Origin: Pseudomonas sp. BBP2017
Lineage (GTDB): Bacteria; Pseudomonadota; Gammaproteobacteria; Pseudomonadales; Pseudomonadaceae
Direction of reading: 5' to 3'
Length of the DNA: 64,000 nucleotides
Assembly: GCF_003024385.1 (NCBI RefSeq)
Contig: NZ_PVZN01000009.1
Span: 121,120 to 185,119, forward strand
A program made the position numbers and the translations under genes. The notes under the pieces are model-generated. The model was not told the DNA's origin. It saw nothing but the letters and a program-made list of their open reading frames with translations, and ran no database searches. Each line of letters begins with the position of its first letter. Position 1 is the first letter of the stretch. Positions 48,276 through 56,672 of the stretch are shown piece after piece.

Positions 48276-48983
48276 TCAGAAAAGTCGGGCGAGCAAGGCA
48301 GTGACCGCTGTCTCCACGCGCAGGATGCGCTCGCCAAGCTGCACCGGGGCCAGCCCGGCCTTGCCCAGCAGGTCTATTTCGTAGGGAATCCAGCCGCCTT
48401 CGGGGCCGATGGCCAGGGTCACCGGCTCGTCCAGGCCACGCGGGCAGGGCGGGAACGGCCCGGGATGGCCGACCAGGCCGAGGGTGCCTTGGGCAATGGC
48501 TGGCAGGCGATCCTCGACGAAAGGCTTGAAGCGTTTCTCGATGATGACCTCGGGGAGGATTGTGTCGCGGGTTTGTTCCAGGCCCAGGATCAGTTGCTCA
48601 CGGATGGCCTCGGGTTCGAGGAAGGGGGTCTGCCAGAAGCTTTTCTCGACCCGGTAGCTGTTGACCAGAATCAGCTTTGGCACACCCATGGTGGCGACGG
48701 TCTGGAACACCCGGCGCAGCATTTTCGGGCGCGGTAGGGCCAGCACCAGGGTCAGCGGCAACTTGGCCGGTGGTTCACGCTCGAAACTGACCGACAACTC
48801 GGCCTCGTGGCCTTCCAGACGCAGTACCCGGGCTTCGCCCATCAGCCCGCCAATGCGCCCGACGCGCAGGCTGTCGCCTACCGCTACCCGGTGGATCTCC
48901 TGCATATGGGTAAAGCGCCGGTCAGCCAGAATGACGCGATCGGCCGCGATGAAGTCGGCTTCTTCGAGGAGCAGCAGGTTCAC
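48276..48983 (-). CDS. rsmE: 16S rRNA m3U1498 methyltransferase RsmE
   Basis: A 235-residue SPOUT methyltransferase that modifies U1498 in the 3' domain of 16S rRNA. N-terminal PUA-like domain ([17 protein letters not shown]), then the knot domain with [31 protein letters not shown] (AdoMet loop) and [17 protein letters not shown]. It overlaps tatC by 4 bp as the last gene of the long ubiE-rsmE run. The order tatC-rsmE-chemoreceptor is the same as in P. aeruginosa. Confidence 0.94.
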   Translation of the reverse strand: MNLLLLEEADFIAADRVILADRRFTHMQEIHRVAVGDSLRVGRIGGLMGEARVLRLEGHEAELSVSFEREPPAKLPLTLVLALPRPKMLRRVFQTVATMGVPKLILVNSYRVEKSFWQTPFLEPEAIREQLILGLEQTRDTILPEVIIEKRFKPFVEDRLPAIAQGTLGLVGHPGPFPPCPRGLDEPVTLAIGPEGGWIPYEIDLLGKAGLAPVQLGERILRVETAVTALLARLF

Positions 48984-49771
48984 GGTTGAGTCGCTGGCGG
49001 CTGGTCGTTGTGGTCGTCGGCGGCGTCATCATGATGTTCGCTGCGTTTGCGGATCAGTCCGCCAAACAGCACGCCGATCTCGAACAGCAGCCACATCGGC
49101 ACGGCCAATAAGGTCTGCGAGAAAATGTCCGGCGGCGTGAGGATCATGCCGACCACAAAGCAGCCGATGATCACGTAAGGGCGGATCTTTTTCAGGTACT
49201 TCACATCGACCACGCCGATCCACACCAGCAGGACCACGGCCACCGGGATCTCGAAGGCCACGCCGAAGGCGAAGAACAGGGTCATGACGAAATCGAGGTA
49301 GCTGGCAATGTCGGTCATCATCGACACCCCTTCCGGAGTGGCACTGGCAAAGAAACCGAAGATCAGCGGGAACACCAGGAAGTAGGCAAAGGCCATCCCG
49401 GCGTAGAACAGGATGATGCTGGAGATCAGCAGCGGGATCGCGATGCGCTTTTCATGACGATACAGGCCTGGCGCGATGAAGCCCCAGATCTGCTGGAGGA
49501 TCAGCGGAATGGCCAGGAACAGCGAAACGATCATGGTCAGCTTGAACGGCGTCAGAAACGGCGAGGCCACATCGGTGGCGATCATCGTCGCGTTGGCCGG
49601 CAGGTGCTCACGCAACGGGGCCGAGACCAAGGTATAGATCTGCTGCGCGAAGGAAAACAGCCCGGCGAAGATCAGGAAGATGGCCGCGACGCAACGCAGC
49701 AGGCGCGTACGCAGCTCGGTGAGGTGCGAAACCAGCGGCATCGGCTGGTCGTTTTCCGGAATATCGCTCAT
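48980..49771 (-). CDS. tatC: Sec-independent protein translocase subunit TatC
   Basis: A 263-residue integral membrane protein with six transmembrane helices; the receptor for twin-arginine signal peptides. N-terminal signature [16 protein letters not shown], the first cytoplasmic loop with [12 protein letters not shown], and [11 protein letters not shown] in the middle. The tail after TM6 is short, charged and His/Asp-rich. It overlaps tatB and rsmE by 4 bp each. Confidence 0.95.
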   Translation of the reverse strand: MSDIPENDQPMPLVSHLTELRTRLLRCVAAIFLIFAGLFSFAQQIYTLVSAPLREHLPANATMIATDVASPFLTPFKLTMIVSLFLAIPLILQQIWGFIAPGLYRHEKRIAIPLLISSIILFYAGMAFAYFLVFPLIFGFFASATPEGVSMMTDIASYLDFVMTLFFAFGVAFEIPVAVVLLVWIGVVDVKYLKKIRPYVIIGCFVVGMILTPPDIFSQTLLAVPMWLLFEIGVLFGGLIRKRSEHHDDAADDHNDQPPATQP

Positions 49772-50148
49772 GGGGCTCGCGGTGGCTGTGTCGGTTCGGT
49801 GGTTGCGTTGGCGACCGGCTTGGCTTCGACTGTGGCTGTGCTCGGTGCTGCTGCGGCTTCGCTGCTGGCAACCGGGGTCGCAGGTGGCTCAGGCGTCACG
49901 CTCTGCGGGTTGAGGATCTTGCGTGCTTCCTGCTCCATGGCGAGGATGTGCTCGTTGTGCAGCTGACGGCGGATGTCATCGGCGCCAATCTCGCGCTCGA
50001 CTTCCTGCTTGATCGCATTGAAGCTGCGCTTGAGGCGGCCGATCCACAACCCGGCCGTACGCGCGGCGCCCGGCAAACGCTCAGGGCCGAGCACCAGCAG
50101 GGCCACCAGGCCCACGAGCAGCAGTTCGCTGAAGCTGATCCCGAACAT
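49768..50148 (-). CDS. tatB: Sec-independent protein translocase subunit TatB
   Basis: 126 residues: one N-terminal transmembrane helix ([25 protein letters not shown], with the conserved Glu and GPERLP hinge), an amphipathic helix and a Pro/Ala/Thr-rich tail. TatB forms the substrate-binding complex with TatC. The start lies 3 bp after the tatA stop. Confidence 0.95.
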   Translation of the reverse strand: MFGISFSELLLVGLVALLVLGPERLPGAARTAGLWIGRLKRSFNAIKQEVEREIGADDIRRQLHNEHILAMEQEARKILNPQSVTPEPPATPVASSEAAAAPSTATVEAKPVANATTEPTQPPRAP

Positions 50149-50151
50149 TGA

Positions 50152-50421
50152 TCAATCTTTCCTGATCGGCTCTTCGACCTTGTGCGCCTGGCCGTCGATG
50201 GTCTGCGGCTGGTTCAGTGGCGAAGCGGCCTGTGGCTGTACGGGTTGCACCGGAGGTGGTGTCTGCTCTTCAGGCTTGGACTCTTCTTCGTTCATGGCCT
50301 TCTTGAAGCCCTTGATCGATTCGCCCAGGTCGCTGCCGAAGTTCTTCAGCTTTTTGGTACCGAATACCAGTACCACGACCACCAGCAAAACGATCCAGTG
50401 TTTCCAGTCAAAAATACCCAT
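50152..50421 (-). CDS. tatA: Sec-independent protein translocase subunit TatA
   Basis: 89 residues: a short transmembrane helix ([16 protein letters not shown]), the [24 protein letters not shown] hinge and amphipathic helix, and a Pro/Gln-rich tail. It oligomerises to form the Tat passage. It is followed by tatB and tatC in a normal tatABC operon, here continuous with hisIE. Confidence 0.95.
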   Translation of the reverse strand: MGIFDWKHWIVLLVVVVLVFGTKKLKNFGSDLGESIKGFKKAMNEEESKPEEQTPPPVQPVQPQAASPLNQPQTIDGQAHKVEEPIRKD

Positions 50422-50446
50422 GGTGCAATCCCTCGAAATAATTCAG

Positions 50447-50782
50447 TTAGGCCGACGGCTGACGCGCTGCTTTCTCGGCGTGCCCGGACAGGCCGAAACG
50501 GCGGTCCAGCTCATCCAGCACCGCCTGTGGGTGCTGGCCCAGTTGGACGAGCATGACCAGGCTATGGAACCACAGATCGGCGGTCTCGTAGATGACATCG
50601 CTGTAATCTCCGCTGTGGGCGGCATCCTTGGCAGCAATGATGGTCTCGATCGACTCTTCGCCGAGCTTTTCCAGGATTTTGTTCAGGCCCTTATGGTAAA
50701 GACTGGCCACGTAGGAACTGTCAGGTTCGGCGCCTTTGCGCGCTTCCAGCACTTCGGCCAGGCGGGTCAGGGTGTCGCTCAT
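50447..50782 (-). CDS. hisE: Phosphoribosyl-ATP pyrophosphatase HisE
   Basis: A 111-residue MazG-like all-helical enzyme, step 2 of histidine biosynthesis. Metal-binding ExxE..ExxD pattern in [15 protein letters not shown] and [16 protein letters not shown]. Starts one base after the hisI stop. The separate hisI and hisE genes, unlike the fused enterobacterial hisIE, are normal in pseudomonads. The ATG at 50782 is used; the longer frame runs into hisI. Confidence 0.95.
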   Translation of the reverse strand: MSDTLTRLAEVLEARKGAEPDSSYVASLYHKGLNKILEKLGEESIETIIAAKDAAHSGDYSDVIYETADLWFHSLVMLVQLGQHPQAVLDELDRRFGLSGHAEKAARQPSA

Positions 50783-50783
50783 G

Positions 50784-51176
50784 TCAGTGTCCTGCGTTGT
50801 AGATGGCGTGGGGGTCTTTGAGGACGGGATCGACGGTCTTCCACTCTGCGTTTTCGTAAACACGGTAGAAGCAGCTTTCGCGGCCAGTATGGCAGGCGAT
50901 ATGTCCCAATTGCTCGACCATCAGAATGATCACGTCGGCGTCGCAGTCCAGGCGCATTTCATGCAGTTTTTGCACGTGCCCGGATTCTTCGCCCTTGCGC
51001 CACAGTTTGCCACGTGAGCGTGACCAATAGATGGCCCGCTGCTCAGCGGCGGTCAGGGCCAGCGACTCGCGATTCATCCAGGCCATCATCAGCACGCGCC
51101 CGGTTTTGTGGTCCTGGGCGATAGCCGGTACCAGGCCATCGCTGTTCCAGTTGATCTCGTCCAGCCAGTCTTTCAT
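50784..51176 (-). CDS. hisI: Phosphoribosyl-AMP cyclohydrolase HisI
   Basis: A 130-residue zinc enzyme, step 3 of histidine biosynthesis. Motifs: [38 protein letters not shown], the metal-binding RLDCDAD and the Cys pair in [13 protein letters not shown]. The ATG at 51176 fits the family N-terminus; longer open sequence upstream overlaps ubiB. Both histidine-making genes thus sit about 15 kb from the histidine-degrading operon. Confidence 0.95.
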   Translation of the reverse strand: MKDWLDEINWNSDGLVPAIAQDHKTGRVLMMAWMNRESLALTAAEQRAIYWSRSRGKLWRKGEESGHVQKLHEMRLDCDADVIILMVEQLGHIACHTGRESCFYRVYENAEWKTVDPVLKDPHAIYNAGH

Positions 51177-51250
51177 GTACGACTCCAAAACTAGAGGCCC
51201 GATCCTCTGCCGGCCCCTTGCGCTAGTGTGCCAGTCAGCGGCCCGGCTGG

Positions 51251-52858
51251 CTATCGACGCACGATCAGGTACAGGCCGGCCGCAAGCATCAGCCAGGCCG
51301 GCCAGGCTGCCGGGGCACTGAGGCTGACGGCACCGGCGGCGAGCGTCGCGCCACCGCCGAGCAAGCCGGCACCGAGCAAGCGCAAGGCCCAGCCATCGCC
51401 TTTCTGTTGCCAGGCGCTGGGCGGCTCGGCCAGGTGCGGCTGCGACATGCGTTCGAGCAGGTTGCGGGTCATGTCGGCCAGGTGCGGGATCTGTTCGACC
51501 TGGCCGTGCAGGTTCTGCAGCAGAGTCTTGGGGCTGACCCGCTCGCGCATCCAGCGTTCGAGGAACGGCTGGGCGGTGCTCCACAGGTCCAGCTCGGGGT
51601 ACAGCTGACGGCCCAGGCCTTCGATGTTCAGCAGGGTCTTTTGCAGCAGCACCAGCTGCGGCTGGACTTCCATGTTGAAACGTCGCGCGGTCTGGAACAG
51701 GCGCATCAGCACCTGGCCGAAGGAAATATCTTTTAACGGTTTTTCGAAGATCGGCTCGCAAACGGTGCGGATCGCCGCCTCGAACTCGTTGAGTTTGGTA
51801 TGCGCCGGCACCCAGCCGGAATCGATGTGCAACTGGGCGACGCGGCGGTAGTCGCGTTTGAAGAAGGCAAACAGGTTGCGTGCCAGGTAATCCTGGTCTT
51901 CAGGCGTCAGGCTGCCGACGATGCCGCAATCGATGGCAATGTACTGCGGGCTCCACGGCTTGACGGTGCTGACGAAGATGTTGCCCGGGTGCATGTCGGC
52001 ATGGAAGAAACTGTCACGGAACACCTGGGTGAAGAAAATCTCCACGCCGCGTTCGGCGAGCATTTTCATGTCGGTGCGCTGGTCGGCCAGGGTTGCCAGG
52101 TCGGTGACCTGGATGCCGTAGATACGCTCCATCACCAGTACCTTGGGGCGGCACCAGTCCCAGTACACCTGGGGCACGTACATCATCTCCGAACCTTCGA
52201 AGTTACGCTTGAGCTGGCTGGCGTTGGCCGCCTCGCGCAGCAAGTCGAGCTCGTCGTAGATGGTTTTTTCGTAATCGTTGACCACTTCCACCGGGTGCAA
52301 CAAGCGAGCGTCGGCGGACACCCGTTCGGCGCCGCGGGCGATCAGGAACAACCAGGCCAGGTCCTGGGCGATGACCGGCTTGAGGCCTGGGCGCACGACC
52401 TTGACCACGACCTCTTCGCCGCTCTTGAGCTTGGCCGCATGGACTTGAGCCACCGAGGCCGAGGCCAGCGGTTCGACGTCAAAGCGGCTGAACACTTCAA
52501 TGATCTTCGCGCCGAGCTGTTCTTCGATCAGGGCGATGGCCTGCTGTGGATCGAACGGCGGTACCCGGTCCTGGAGGAGCATCAGCTCGTCGGCGATGTC
52601 TTCGGGGAGCAGGTCGCGACGGGTCGACAGCAACTGGCCGAACTTGATGAAGATCGGCCCCAGGTCTTGCAGGGCCAGGCGCAGGCGCGCGCCGCGACTG
52701 AGCTCCAGGGGCTTGCGTGGCAGCCAGCGCCAGGGCATCAGATGCTGCAGGGCCATCAGCCACCAGGGCAGCGGCAGTTCGAACAGCAGGTCATCGAGGC
52801 GGTAGCGGATAACCACGCGCTGGATACGAAACAGACGGCGGACGGCAAGCAGCTTCAT
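51251..52858 (-). CDS. ubiB: Ubiquinone biosynthesis protein UbiB (ADCK-like ATPase)
   Basis: A 535-residue member of the atypical kinase-like ABC1/ADCK family. The KxGQ segment ([23 protein letters not shown]), the Ala-rich loop ([27 protein letters not shown]), HADMHPGN and the IDCG metal-binding motif are present. The C-terminus has two hydrophobic helices that anchor it in the membrane. It supports assembly or lipid access of the coenzyme Q synthesis complex. Its start overlaps ubiJ by 4 bp. Confidence 0.95.
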   Translation of the reverse strand: MKLLAVRRLFRIQRVVIRYRLDDLLFELPLPWWLMALQHLMPWRWLPRKPLELSRGARLRLALQDLGPIFIKFGQLLSTRRDLLPEDIADELMLLQDRVPPFDPQQAIALIEEQLGAKIIEVFSRFDVEPLASASVAQVHAAKLKSGEEVVVKVVRPGLKPVIAQDLAWLFLIARGAERVSADARLLHPVEVVNDYEKTIYDELDLLREAANASQLKRNFEGSEMMYVPQVYWDWCRPKVLVMERIYGIQVTDLATLADQRTDMKMLAERGVEIFFTQVFRDSFFHADMHPGNIFVSTVKPWSPQYIAIDCGIVGSLTPEDQDYLARNLFAFFKRDYRRVAQLHIDSGWVPAHTKLNEFEAAIRTVCEPIFEKPLKDISFGQVLMRLFQTARRFNMEVQPQLVLLQKTLLNIEGLGRQLYPELDLWSTAQPFLERWMRERVSPKTLLQNLHGQVEQIPHLADMTRNLLERMSQPHLAEPPSAWQQKGDGWALRLLGAGLLGGGATLAAGAVSLSAPAAWPAWLMLAAGLYLIVRR

Positions 52859-53478
52859 GCGTTATCGCTGGTATCAAGGGATCGGGCAAGGCGCTCAATG
52901 CGCGCCTCGAGGCGTTCGATGTCGACTTTGAGCGTGTCGAGTTCGCTGAAGCGGGCTTCGGCTTCATGCTGGCCAACCAGGGTGCGGGCTTCTTCGGCCA
53001 GGTACTCGGAGAGGTTCTGGTTGAGATTGGCCAGGCCTTGGCGGGTCCAGCTGGCGCGGCTGCGCAGGTGGCCGCTGACCAGTTGCGTGGCCACTGGACC
53101 AAGCCAGCGCGAGACTTCGTATTCCCAGTCCAGCTCCAGGTCCTGAAGCACCGCGACCAGGTCCAGAAGCACAGCGCTATCGCCTTCGAGCTCGACCTGC
53201 GGGCTGTGCAGTACCGCGCTCTTGTCCTGGCTCAGGGCCAGGCGCATCAGGCTGCTGGCCGGGGCGCGAAGGGTGCAGTCGGCCTCATTGGCCCAGTGCG
53301 CGGCGAGCATCAGGCCTTCGTCGCTGGGCAGAATGAACAGTTGCAGTGCCGGCTGGCGGCAGTCGATGGCAATCACCTTGCCATCGAGCGGGCGCAAGCG
53401 CGGCAGCGCTGTGCTGTCCAGGCGCAGGACACGGTTCAGGCCATGTTCGACGCTGGCAAGAAGGCCGGCCAGGAGCAT
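52855..53478 (-). CDS. ubiJ: Ubiquinone biosynthesis accessory factor UbiJ (SCP2 domain)
   Basis: 207 residues. An SCP2-type lipid-binding domain (about 15-115, with [26 protein letters not shown]) is followed by helical and coiled-coil segments at the C-terminus. UbiJ works with UbiK as a scaffold for the aerobic Ubi complex. The ubiE-ubiJ-ubiB order is typical. Its ATG overlaps the last base of ubiE. Confidence 0.92.
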   Translation of the reverse strand: MLLAGLLASVEHGLNRVLRLDSTALPRLRPLDGKVIAIDCRQPALQLFILPSDEGLMLAAHWANEADCTLRAPASSLMRLALSQDKSAVLHSPQVELEGDSAVLLDLVAVLQDLELDWEYEVSRWLGPVATQLVSGHLRSRASWTRQGLANLNQNLSEYLAEEARTLVGQHEAEARFSELDTLKVDIERLEARIERLARSLDTSDNA

Positions 53479-54248
53479 CAGGGTTTGATACCCCGGTGCA
53501 GGGCAACGATGCCGCTGGTCATGTTGTGGTAGGTGACGCGGTCGAAACCGGCCTCGACCATCATCGCCTTGAGGGTTTCCTGGTCAGGGTGCATGCGAAT
53601 AGACTCGGCCAGGTAGCGGTAGCTTTCCGAGTCGTTGGTGATCAGCTTGCCAGCCAGCGGCATGAAGGCGAACGAATAGGCATCGTAGACCTTGGACATC
53701 AGCTTGCTGGTCGGCTTGGAGAATTCCAGTACCAGCAGACGGCCGCCCGGCTTGAGCACCCGCAGCATCGAGCGGATGGCGTCTTCCTTGTGGGTCACGT
53801 TGCGCAGGCCGAAGGCGATGGTCACGCAATCGAAGTGGTTGTCCGGGAATGGCAGCTTTTCAGCATCGGCCTGGACGAATTCGATGTTGCCGGCCACACC
53901 GCGATCGAGCAGGCGGTCACGACCGACCTTGAGCATCGACTCGTTGATGTCGGCCAGCACTACCTGGCCGGTTGGGCCGACCAGTTGCGAGAACTTGGCG
54001 GCCAGGTCACCGGTACCACCGGCGATGTCCAGGACCCGGTTGCCGCTACGCACACCGGACAGCTCGATAGTGAAGCGCTTCCACAGGCGGTGCATGCCGC
54101 CGGAAAGCACATCGTTCATCAAGTCGTACTTGGCCGCCACCGAATGGAAAACCTCAGCGACTTTCTCTGCTTTCTGGCTTTCCGGCACGTTCTGGTAGCC
54201 GAAATGGGTGGTGGGTTCGGCGTGGTCGCCTTTGCGCTGATCGTTCAT
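53478..54248 (-). CDS. ubiE: Ubiquinone/menaquinone C-methyltransferase UbiE
   Basis: A 256-residue AdoMet methyltransferase. Motif [16 protein letters not shown], the post-[12 protein letters not shown] and [22 protein letters not shown]. It methylates the quinone ring in coenzyme Q (and menaquinone) synthesis. First gene of the long run to rsmE. The 124-bp gap to the divergent PHA-granule gene holds the promoters; CATAAT near 54338 is a possible -10 for the plus-strand gene. Confidence 0.95.
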   Translation of the reverse strand: MNDQRKGDHAEPTTHFGYQNVPESQKAEKVAEVFHSVAAKYDLMNDVLSGGMHRLWKRFTIELSGVRSGNRVLDIAGGTGDLAAKFSQLVGPTGQVVLADINESMLKVGRDRLLDRGVAGNIEFVQADAEKLPFPDNHFDCVTIAFGLRNVTHKEDAIRSMLRVLKPGGRLLVLEFSKPTSKLMSKVYDAYSFAFMPLAGKLITNDSESYRYLAESIRMHPDQETLKAMMVEAGFDRVTYHNMTSGIVALHRGIKP

Positions 54249-54372
54249 ATCGCTTCACCGGAAAAAATTACTGGCCATTCTAGGGCGTACGGTCGGATTT
54301 GTCTTGGCGGGGTGTGTCGCAGGTCGGGGCGCGGGCATAATAGAGTATGCCTTTGAACTCAGGATTGAATGA

Positions 54373-54648
54373 ATGACCCAGATCAGCGTTGAGCGCAAAC
54401 ACAGCCTGGGCCGCGAAGCGGCTCGGGAAAAGGCCCAGACCCTGGTCGACAAGCTGGCTCGCGAGTACGACCTCAGTGCCCGCTGGAATGGCGACCGGGT
54501 CGAGGTCAAGCGCAGCGGCGCCAGTGGCAGTGTGCAGATAGGCGAAGACACCATCAGGGTCGAGTTGAAGCTGGGCATGATGCTGTCGATGATGAGTGCG
54601 ACCATCAAGAGCGAGATCGAGCGGGCGTTGGACAAAGCCCTGGTGTGA
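54373..54648 (+). CDS. PHA granule-associated regulatory family protein (PF09650-type)
   Basis: A 91-residue protein matching the polyhydroxyalkanoic acid system family (PHA_gran_rgn). It opens MTQISVERKHSLGREAAREKAQ, followed by LAREYDLSARWNGDRVEVKRSG, DTIRVELKLGMMLSMMSATIKSEIERALDKAL. The fold is small alpha/beta. Members occur near pha genes but also in non-producers, and their function is unknown. It lies between ubiE (divergent) and phaI, separated from the latter by a REP pair. Confidence 0.88.
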   Translation: MTQISVERKHSLGREAAREKAQTLVDKLAREYDLSARWNGDRVEVKRSGASGSVQIGEDTIRVELKLGMMLSMMSATIKSEIERALDKALV

Positions 54649-54656
54649 AACCCTGT

Positions 54657-54719
54657 CCCGGGGCAAGCCCGCTCCCACCGGGATTGTGAATGCCGGTGGG
54701 AGCGGGCTTGCCCCGCGAT
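54657..54719. repeat. REP pair upstream of phaI
   Basis: Two inverted REP units; the outer bases of the left one (CCCGGGGCAAG) have changed. The inner extension CCACCGG/CCGGTGG lengthens the stem. It isolates the small PHA-family gene from the phaI promoter. Confidence 0.88.
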
Positions 54720-54740
54720 GCTTTTTTCCTGCCTTAGGGT

Positions 54741-54772
54741 GAGAATTCTAATTTTTCTCCCTACCGTATGCT
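54741..54772 (+). promoter_or_regulatory. Candidate phaI promoter/PhaD-operator region
   Basis: An A/T-rich island in GC-rich surroundings. GAGAA-TTCTAATTT-TTCTC (54741-54759) is an inverted repeat, followed by TATGCT, a possible -10. PhaD is known in P. putida to activate phaI and phaC1; the same TTCTAATT word appears upstream of phaC1. Assignment is inference. Confidence 0.4.
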
Positions 54773-54829
54773 CAAGCCCAGCTTCCATGGGCAGTTCCTC
54801 CATATCTTTTCGAGCGTGAGGTGCAGAGC

Positions 54830-55249
54830 ATGGCCAAAGTGACCCTGAAGAAAAAAGACGACACCCAGCACACGCTGGGTGAGGTGCGCGGCTACGCGCG
54901 CAAGATTTGGCTGGCAGGTCTGGGCGCGTATGCCCGGGTCGGTCAGGAAGGTGCCGACTACCTGAAAGAGCTGGTCAAGGCCGGCGAAACCGTCGAGAAA
55001 CGCGGTAAGAAACGCATCGACCATGAGCTTGATGCCGCCAACAGCCAGATCGATTCGGTCAAAGGCGAGATCACCAGCGTCAAGGGCAAGGTCGAAGTTC
55101 AACTCGATAAAATCGAAAAGGCTTTCGACACACGGGTTGCCAGCGCCTTGAATCGCATCGGCATTCCGTCTAAACATGACGTGGAGGCACTCTCTGCCAA
55201 GCTCGATGAGCTGACGGCATTGCTTGAACGTGTCGCACGTAAACAATAA
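54830..55249 (+). CDS. phaI: Phasin PhaI
   Basis: A 139-residue polyhydroxyalkanoate granule-associated protein. The N-terminal phasin segment GEVRGYARKIWLAGLGAYARVGQEG is shared with PhaF downstream. The rest is helical and charged, with a leucine-zipper-like end (EALSAKLDELTALLERVARKQ). It coats granules with PhaF. The ATG at 54830 (GAGG upstream) is preferred over the GTG at 54821. phaF starts 11 bp after its stop. Confidence 0.95.
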   Translation: MAKVTLKKKDDTQHTLGEVRGYARKIWLAGLGAYARVGQEGADYLKELVKAGETVEKRGKKRIDHELDAANSQIDSVKGEITSVKGKVEVQLDKIEKAFDTRVASALNRIGIPSKHDVEALSAKLDELTALLERVARKQ

Positions 55250-55259
55250 GGAGAGCGGG

Positions 55260-55970
55260 ATGGCTGGCAAGAAGAATAGCGAAAAAGAGAGCAGCTCCTG
55301 GGTCGGGGGGATCGAGAAGTATTCCCGCAAGATCTGGCTGGCTGGGCTGGGTATCTACTCCAAGATCGACCAGGACGGCAACAAGCTGTTCGAGTCTCTG
55401 GTCAAGGATGGTGAGAAGGCTGAAAAGCAGGCCAAGAGTTCCGTAGACGCGGCCAAGGCTTCGGCCAAGTCGGCCACCTCGCGGGTGGGTGATGTCAAAG
55501 ACCGTGCACTGGGCAAATGGAGCGAGCTCGAAGAGGCTTTCGACAAGCGTCTGAACAGTGCCATTTCGCGCCTGGGCGTTCCGAGCCGCAATGAAGTCAA
55601 GGCGTTGCATCAGCAGGTCGACACCTTGACCAAGCAGATCGAGAAACTGACCGGTGCTTCGGTCAAGCCGGCCTCGAGCAAGCCGGCAGCGGCCAAGACC
55701 GCAGCCAAACCACTGGCCAAGGCTGCTGCCAAACCTGCAGCCAAACCGGCGGCAGCGAAAACCGCAGCGGCCAAACCTGCTGCCAAAGCAGCAGCCAAGC
55801 CTGCAGCGGCGAAGAAACCTGCGGTGAAAAAAGCACCGGCCAAGCCTGCTGCCAAAGCAGCAGCCCCGGCGGCCAGTGCAGCACCGGCACCCAGCGCTGC
55901 ACCCGTAGTAACTGCAGCACCGATCGCGCCAGCACCATCGGCGCCTGTAAGCCCGATCAGCCAGTCCTGA
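55260..55970 (+). CDS. phaF: Phasin/nucleoid-associated protein PhaF
   Basis: 236 residues. Residues 1-130 form the phasin domain (KYSRKIWLAGLGIYSKIDQDG and a coiled-coil region). Residues ~137-202 form a histone H1-like tail of AAKPA repeats, then an Ala/Pro/Ser-rich end. In P. putida PhaF binds granules with its N-terminus and DNA with its lysine-rich tail, distributing granules to daughter cells. A consensus AAGGAG ribosome-binding site precedes the ATG. It ends at a REP pair, convergent with phaD. Confidence 0.95.
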   Translation: MAGKKNSEKESSSWVGGIEKYSRKIWLAGLGIYSKIDQDGNKLFESLVKDGEKAEKQAKSSVDAAKASAKSATSRVGDVKDRALGKWSELEEAFDKRLNSAISRLGVPSRNEVKALHQQVDTLTKQIEKLTGASVKPASSKPAAAKTAAKPLAKAAAKPAAKPAAAKTAAAKPAAKAAAKPAAAKKPAVKKAPAKPAAKAAAPAASAAPAPSAAPVVTAAPIAPAPSAPVSPISQS

Positions 55971-55980
55971 TTCGGGCCTA

Positions 55981-56039
55981 ATCGCGGGGCAAGCCCGCTC
56001 CCACCGTAGTAGTCGGTGGGCGCGGGCTTGCCCCGCGAT
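55981..56039. repeat. REP pair between phaF and phaD
   Basis: Inverted REP units (GCGGGGCAAGCCCGCTCCCAC and its complement). The right arm has GGGCGCGGGC in place of GGGAGCGGGC. It starts 10 bp after phaF and ends 5 bp before the phaD stop. Confidence 0.9.
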
Positions 56040-56044
56040 GCTTT

Positions 56045-56659
56045 TCAGCCATCCAGATACCTCAAAGCGATCTGCTCGGCAGCATGCCGTGACCCGGTAT
56101 CCAGATGCGGCGCCACCAGCATCATCACCTGATACACCACCACCCCGACTTCACCCTCCCGGGCCAGCACGCGCTGGTAGTCGAGGGAGAACAACAGCGT
56201 CAGGGTGATCTGCTCCACCAGCTGCCCAAGTGCTCGCGTGTCGCTGACCACCTGGCCCTGCGCCTTGAGACTGGCGAGCAGGGCAGCCAGGGTACGCTTG
56301 AGAGCGTTAAGCAGGTTACGCATGCCACGGGCCAGCTTGGGCAGGCGTCCGGTCAGGTTCGACAAGTCCTGGAACAGGAAACGGTACTGGGCCATGCGTT
56401 CGACGATCAAGTGCAGGAACAGCCAGTAGTCCTCGGCATCCAGGCGCACCTCCAGAGGCGGGTCGAGCAGCGGGGTCAGTTCGTCTTCGAAGCGCTCGAA
56501 CAAACCCTGGACCAGCGGCTCCTTGCCGTGGAAGTGGTAGTACAGGTTGCCTGGGCTGATCCCCATCTCATTGGCGATTTCCAGGGTCGAGACATTCGGT
56601 TCGCCCTGCTGATTGAACAGCTGCAGGGCACACTCGAGAATTCGGTCGCGGGTTTTCAT
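56045..56659 (-). CDS. phaD: TetR-family regulator PhaD
   Basis: A 204-residue TetR-like protein. The N-terminal helix-turn-helix (~20-45) reads VSTLEIANEMGISPGNLYYHFHGKE; the C-terminal helical domain probably binds an acyl-CoA-type ligand. In P. putida KT2440 PhaD is an activator of the phaC1 and phaI promoters. It follows phaC2 after 13 bp as the last gene of phaC1-Z-C2-D. Confidence 0.94.
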   Translation of the reverse strand: MKTRDRILECALQLFNQQGEPNVSTLEIANEMGISPGNLYYHFHGKEPLVQGLFERFEDELTPLLDPPLEVRLDAEDYWLFLHLIVERMAQYRFLFQDLSNLTGRLPKLARGMRNLLNALKRTLAALLASLKAQGQVVSDTRALGQLVEQITLTLLFSLDYQRVLAREGEVGVVVYQVMMLVAPHLDTGSRHAAEQIALRYLDG

Positions 56660-56672
56660 CCGTTCTACTTGT

